A stretch of DNA of 18,245 bases from Dichomitus squalens LYAD-421 SS1 (Eukaryota; Basidiomycota; Agaricomycetes; Polyporales; Polyporaceae). The DNA lies in assembly GCF_000275845.1 (NCBI RefSeq), contig NW_006766898.1, positions 437,310-455,554 of the forward strand, written 5' to 3'. The position numbers and the translations under genes are program-made. The notes under the pieces were generated by a model. The model had not been told where the DNA came from. It was given only the letters and a program-made list of their open reading frames with translations, and did not search any database. This document shows, piece by piece, positions 15,175-18,245 of the stretch; the first letter of the stretch is position 1; every line of letters begins with the position of its first letter.

Positions 15175-16262
15175 CTACTCCTGCTCCGGCTCTCCTTCCG
15201 CCTCCTGCTCCTGTTCCGACTCCGGCCCATGCTCCGCCTCCGACCCAACCTCCCAATCCGGACTCCCCATGCTGAACCTCTCCATCTCCCCCCAGTCCGG
15301 GTCCGACTCCGGGTGCCCCTCGCCATCAGAGGGCTCCCCCTCCAGGAGGTCGGCAATTCCGCCGAAGTACTCCTGGTAGATCCCCTCCCGGCTCTGGGCC
15401 AGGTCAGAGATCGCGCCGCGGGTAAGGCGCATCTCGCGCCGGAGTACCTCCAACTCCTCCCGGAACTGCTGGATCTCCAACATGGCATAGCGGAGGGTCT
15501 TGAGGATCGTAATCTCCCTCTGCGCACGCCGGCTGAAAGGGAGATCGGCCTCCTTAGGGGCCGTTGCGTCGGCGATCTCCTTCTCCTTCCGCTCGAGCTC
15601 CTTCTGCTTCCGCTCCCTCTCCTCCCGCTCCGCCGTTGTCTCCCGCTTCTTCCCCCGGGCCTTGGACGAAGGCCTGAGTGCAGGCCCCGCCTTCTCCGTC
15701 GGTTTCTCCGCCGGGGCCGCTTTCTTGCGGGGAGTGGACGGACCGGCGGGAGTCACCAGGGGCTCGTCGTCGGAGATGACGACGGCGGGGGTCTTGTCCG
15801 CCTGCTGACCCCCGGTGCACTTGGTCTTGGACCTCATGCAGGCCTGGCAGGCCCGGGCGCGCGAACGGCCCACAGAGAAGAGGCAGGCAATCCTCTTCTC
15901 CTCGCACTTGGCGCAGGCTTTTCTGCAAGAACAAGTCAGTACAACTCTGAAAGTGGAACCCTGGACTTACTTGGCTGGAGCCCACACGGTCTCCATCTGA
16001 GCCCGCTTCCGCTTGGGCGTGATGTCGACGATGTCGTTGTCGTCGTTGTCGTCGGCATTGTCGTTGTTGCGGTGGCGTTTGCTGGAGCCGGCCTCTGGGG
16101 AACTCCGGGGGGACTCGACGCGCTCCGATGTAGGCTTCCGGGCCCACTTCTTCTCCGCCCGCTCCTTCTCCGCCCACTGCCGCTCCCCCGGATCTGCTAT
16201 CGCATTGCCGCGAGCTGGGCGAGCAGCTATTGCTGTTTTTGGATGGGCGGAGTTCCGGGCAT
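15175..16262 (-). pseudogene. Antisense accessory gene of element B: Zn2Cys6-like, coiled-coil, acidic tail; lightly damaged
   Basis: Reverse-strand gene between pol and the 3' LTR. ATG at 16262-16260 starts MPGTPPIQKQQ. Exon 1 ends at 15971, a 48-nt intron follows (15970-15923), and exon 2 runs to TAG 15177-15175; about 346 residues if one lost base is allowed for. Exon 1 encodes a charged Ala/Glu/Lys region, an Asp/Asn run and ITPKRKRAQMETVW, a likely nuclear signal. Exon 2 begins with six Cys (codons at 15915, 15906, 15885, 15849, 15840, 15819) spaced C-x2-C-x6-C-x11-C-x2-C-x6-C, the pattern of fungal Zn2Cys6 DNA-binding domains; the second triad, ACQACMRSKTKCTGG, is the most typical. Next come PRKKAAPAEKP-type basic sequence, a charged helix (AEREERERKQKELERKEKEI), a likely coiled coil (YAMLEIQQFREELEVLRREM) and an acidic tail. 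Damage: TAG at 16229-16227 and 16199-16197, and 1 nt lost near 16194. Function as a regulator is inferred. Confidence 0.75.
15923..15970 (-). other. Spliceosomal intron of the antisense gene (48 nt)
   Basis: On the reverse strand it starts GTAAGT, holds TACTGACTT (CTGAC branch site) and ends TTCTTGCAG. Without splicing the exon 1 frame hits TAA inside GCC-AAG-TAAGT. Splicing restores WAPAK|KACAKC in frame and brings the exon 1 basic region to the Cys cluster. Length and signals are typical of basidiomycete introns. Confidence 0.85.
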
Positions 16263-16316
16263 GGTGTACGACTTAGAAAAAATGGGGGGCAGCGAGTATA
16301 GTGGGGTTAGGCGATA

Positions 16317-16341
16317 CCTGCAGCACCGGACCTGCAGCACC
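16317..16341. repeat. 11-bp direct repeat in the promoter or leader of the antisense gene
   Basis: CCTGCAGCACC at 16317-16327 and again at 16331-16341, 3 nt apart, each with a CTGCAG palindrome. It lies between the antisense TATA box and ATG, around or upstream of the expected start site, so it could be a regulatory or leader motif. Confidence 0.6.
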
Positions 16342-16345
16342 CCGA

Positions 16346-16353
16346 CTTTTATA
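16346..16353 (-). promoter_or_regulatory. TATA box for the antisense gene
   Basis: Reverse-strand TATAAAAG, 84-91 nt upstream of ATG 16262, which leaves a leader of about 60 nt. It suggests that the accessory gene is transcribed on its own from inside the element, toward the sense transcript. Confidence 0.6.
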
Positions 16354-16527
16354 GATGCTCCGCTCCCCGACTCCGCTTGCCCTAAACATTGCTGATTAAG
16401 CTGGCTTCTTTTTCCGCTCACTTTCCCACGTCCTCCGTTGCAACTTTGCTGAACTCCGCACTTGATCCGTTCCGGTCCCCGGACTCCGAGCTCCGTACGA
16501 TACCAAAGGCCTCGGGGGCTCGGCCCT

Positions 16528-16540
16528 AAGGGGGGGATAC
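16528..16540 (+). other. Polypurine tract of element B
   Basis: AAGGGGGGGATAC lies directly before the 3' LTR start TGTTACGTCA, the expected plus-strand primer site. Confidence 0.8.
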
Positions 16541-17145
16541 TGTTACGTCACATGCCTAAGTCCCTCCGGAACTCCGTCGGACACCGTGCTAACTCCGCCG
16601 GACCTCCGGACTTGCTTACAAATAGACACTTACGTACTGGTTTCAATTCTCTCTCTGTTTCCTTTCCGCTCCCCGCCGGGGCTCATATGGCTTTCCGAGC
16701 GTCTACCCTATTCACGCTGGAATGTCCGTTTTCCCATATCAGTGCCTGGCACCACTTACATCACTTCTCCACTTAGCGTTGGTATTCCGCCACCTCCGAT
16801 TGGACCTCCACCTCCGATTCGGACTTAGGGGACACCAACTCCTTAGTATATAAACCCCCGGACTTAGTGTGGCGTTCCTCAGTTCGGATATCTCGTTACC
16901 TTACACTCCGCTTGTACTCTGTCGGTTATATTACTCCAATCTACTCTCTCTGTCTCCGTCCGACCTCTACCCGATCTCCGTCCAATCTCCGCCCGTTCTC
17001 CGTCCGACCTCTGACTCCGAAATCAAGGACACCGTTGGGATCCTCAGGGTGTTGCTAATAGCTTTGCCGTAGTCCTCACCCCGTGTCCACCCAGCTCCGA
17101 CTCCTAACCACGTAACTCCGGAACTCCGGCGGCACAGTCCTAACA
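16541..17145 (+). repeat. 3' LTR of element B (605 bp)
   Basis: Starts TGTTACGTCA and ends CCTAACA, with 5-bp terminal inverted repeats (TGTTA/TAACA). Its last 146 bp match the 5' remnant. It contains a TATA box and many copies of CTCCG and TCCGGA. The candidate transcript start is at 16881. Confidence 0.92.
16847..16854 (+). promoter_or_regulatory. TATA box of element B 3' LTR
   Basis: TATATAAA in the context TTAGTATATAAACCCCC, much like that of element A (TCTAGTATATAAAGACCCC). The segment complementary to the primer binding site begins 34 nt downstream of the start of the box. Confidence 0.75.
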
Positions 17146-17370
17146 CTGTATACAAAAACCTTATTGATAGCGGACATTGCCGAGCGTAATCGCTCACAGA
17201 GCGCCCGAAAGCCAACATGTTCCACAAATACCAGCACTAGGCTGGCATCAGCAAAAGTGTAAAAATATCCTACAGGATTGCGGACATTGCCTGAAGCGCC
17301 AGTTGTGGCACGGTCTTGCGATACTGGAAATGTACTCGTGGTCGTGGAAAGTATTCGAACGCCCGTGTTT
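17146..17370. other. Right flank of element B, unassigned
   Basis: The reverse strand is open here for over 100 codons (a frame passing FYTFADASLVLVFVEHVGF), which could be an exon fragment of an interrupted gene, but I recognise no domain. A 12-bp repeat GCGGACATTGCC occurs at 17170-17181 and 17280-17291. Confidence 0.35.
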
Positions 17371-17616
17371 AGGCGCCCATTGACCGCTCCTCCTCTTGGT
17401 CCTGTAAGTAGTATAAGTAGACATATCTCTACCGTAATTGAGGTATATATTGCTGTTATTGTCAGGAACGTGTGCACACCATGTGATAGGAATATGATCT
17501 CTACCTTGAGCCAAACTAGGCTCAACAAATCTCAGCGTGCTCAGTGAGCATGAGCAGAACATTTGCTATTCTTAGGTGCTTGGAATTGATCAGCATACCT
17601 CCATATTCTTGCACAT
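17371..17616. repeat. Left arm of a 246-bp inverted repeat
   Basis: It aligns without gaps as the reverse complement of 17990-18235. The outer about 195 bp show 6 differences, all transitions (about 97%); the inner about 50 bp drop to roughly 83%. On the reverse strand, 17535-17371 is open for 55 codons (LRFVEPSLAQGRDHIPITWC, then NIYLNYGRDMSTYTTYR and QWAP). I do not recognise the protein. Confidence 0.93.
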
Positions 17617-17989
17617 ATATCTAGCCATAGAGGAGGGTTTATATCATTAGTGATTGCTAGCTTTTGACCATCTCTTTCTTGAGAAAATGGACCTACAATA
17701 CTAGACCAGCTCTTTCTATAAAGCTAGTAAGACATTTTCTTGCCATTCTTTGGTTTCCCTTATGAATACTGTGCACCCTGATGTTATAGGTACATGCGTA
17801 GAAAGGTATACTAATCTAATCAGAACTCAAGTCTCTAGCTTTAGCTATGGCATTGGAGAAATGCCCAGCAGAATACAGTATCCTTGAACCACGCTTACAT
17901 TCGACTTATGTTAGTACTAATCTTTCCAAGCAGAGGCATAGATACACCATACTTTCTAATGTTGTAGAATCTCCCTTATGAGCAGACTC
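17617..17989. other. 373-bp spacer between the inverted repeat arms
   Basis: AT-rich, with no convincing gene. Weak similarity between its two ends (CATAGAGGAGGG and CATAAGGGAGA on opposite strands, ATCATTAG and AACATTAG) suggests that the inverted duplication once extended further inward and has decayed. Confidence 0.4.
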
Positions 17990-18235
17990 ATGCGCAAGAA
18001 TTTGGAGGTACTCTGATCAATTCTCAGTACCCAAGAACAGCAAATGTTCTGCTCATGCTCACTGAGCATGCTGAGATTTGTTGAGCCTAGTTTGGCTCAA
18101 GGTAGAGATCATATTCCTATCACATGGTGTGCACACGTTCCTGACAATAACAGCAATATATACCTCAATTATGGTAGAGATATGTCTACTTATACTACTT
18201 ACAGAACCAGGAGGAGGAGCAGTCAATGGGCGCCT
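17990..18235. repeat. Right arm of the 246-bp inverted repeat
   Basis: Reverse complement of 17371-17616. The plus strand 18071-18235 carries the same 55-codon open frame. Against the left arm the four coding differences give two silent changes and two mild ones (Lys/Arg, Gly/Ser). It includes an odd palindrome CATGCTCACTGAGCATG at 18054-18070. Homology stops 10 bp before the end of the window. Confidence 0.93.
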
Positions 18236-18245
18236 GTCACAGTTT

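Larger units (their letters stand above)
9846..17145 (+). mobile_element. Element B: Ty3/Gypsy chromovirus with an antisense accessory gene; 5' LTR truncated
   Basis: Order: last 146 bp of the 5' LTR (9846-9991), primer binding site (9994-10004), gag (10020-11272), pol (to 15024), reverse-strand accessory gene (16262-15175), polypurine tract and full 3' LTR (16541-17145). It is clearly a different family from A: the RT reads DLRHAYNLVRIGPGDEWKTA rather than [15 protein letters not shown], and the LTRs are unrelated. Several nonsense codons and a gag frameshift make it non-autonomous. No target-site duplication can be tested because the left end is lost; the right flank is CTGTA. Confidence 0.93.

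Noticed and set aside
15151..16395. 414-codon plus-strand open frame rich in Leu, Pro and Arg
   Set aside because: It starts at GTG, has low-complexity composition and lies opposite the accessory gene, whose Cys motif and intron make biological sense. It is a shadow of a GC-biased reverse-strand gene.
17170..17291. 12-bp GCGGACATTGCC repeat as an attachment or target site
   Set aside because: It has only two short copies 110 bp apart, does not border any element, and could be chance.
17076..17528. 150-codon reverse-strand frame as a gene disrupted by element B
   Set aside because: It runs partly through element B's LTR and through the inverted repeat, and I recognise no domain. Kept only as a note in the flank entry.

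Overview
The window looks like fungal nuclear DNA, most likely from a mushroom-forming basidiomycete (Agaricomycete). The evidence is two chromodomain-bearing Ty3/Gypsy retrotransposons (chromoviruses), the tail of a Ty1/Copia element, a relic of the TNP2/Plavaka-type transposase family that is common in Agaricomycetes, and a short fungal-type spliceosomal intron. I see no intact host gene, rRNA, tRNA or CRISPR array. This is a repeat-rich region of dead or dying transposons.

Layout. 1-647 is the C-terminal end of a Copia polyprotein (RNase H), its polypurine tract and its 3' LTR (TGTTGG...CCAACA). 648-3299 is AT-richer sequence. It holds a broken TNP2/Plavaka-like transposase (about 1226-1719) and two clusters of AGTGC/GCACT motifs (about 2421-2560 and 3085-3299). 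3300-9845 is Gypsy element A: two LTRs around gag and pol (protease, RT, RNase H, integrase, chromodomain), disabled by five nonsense codons and two or three frameshifts. 9846-17145 is Gypsy element B. Its 5' LTR is cut to its last 146 bp by the end of element A. gag and pol follow, then an antisense, intron-containing accessory gene between pol and the 3' LTR. 17146-18245 is unassigned sequence with a 246-bp inverted repeat (17371-17616 against 17990-18235).

How the parts work together. In both Gypsy elements the sequence 2 nt after the 5' LTR is complementary to the LTR stretch that begins 34-35 nt after the start of the TATA box, where the transcript should start. This is the arrangement of Tf1-type self-priming: the mRNA 5' end folds back to prime reverse transcription and no tRNA is used. 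Element A's LTR also carries a candidate 59-64 nt intron bounded by an exact 18-bp direct repeat. Element B carries the most unusual cargo: a reverse-strand gene with its own TATA box, one 48-nt intron, six cysteines spaced C-x2-C-x6-C-x11-C-x2-C-x6-C (like a fungal Zn2Cys6 cluster), a charged coiled-coil region and an acidic tail. It looks like a transposon-borne DNA-binding regulator. It carries two nonsense codons and one small frameshift.

The nonsense codons in A and B are mostly ones that a single C-to-T or G-to-A change would produce (CAA to TAA, CGA to TGA, TGG to TGA or TAG). Pol of B has six in-frame stops over 3.3 kb and no frameshift. This points to cytosine deamination or a RIP-like process rather than random decay alone. 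All assignments come from reading the sequence and from family knowledge; no database search was possible.
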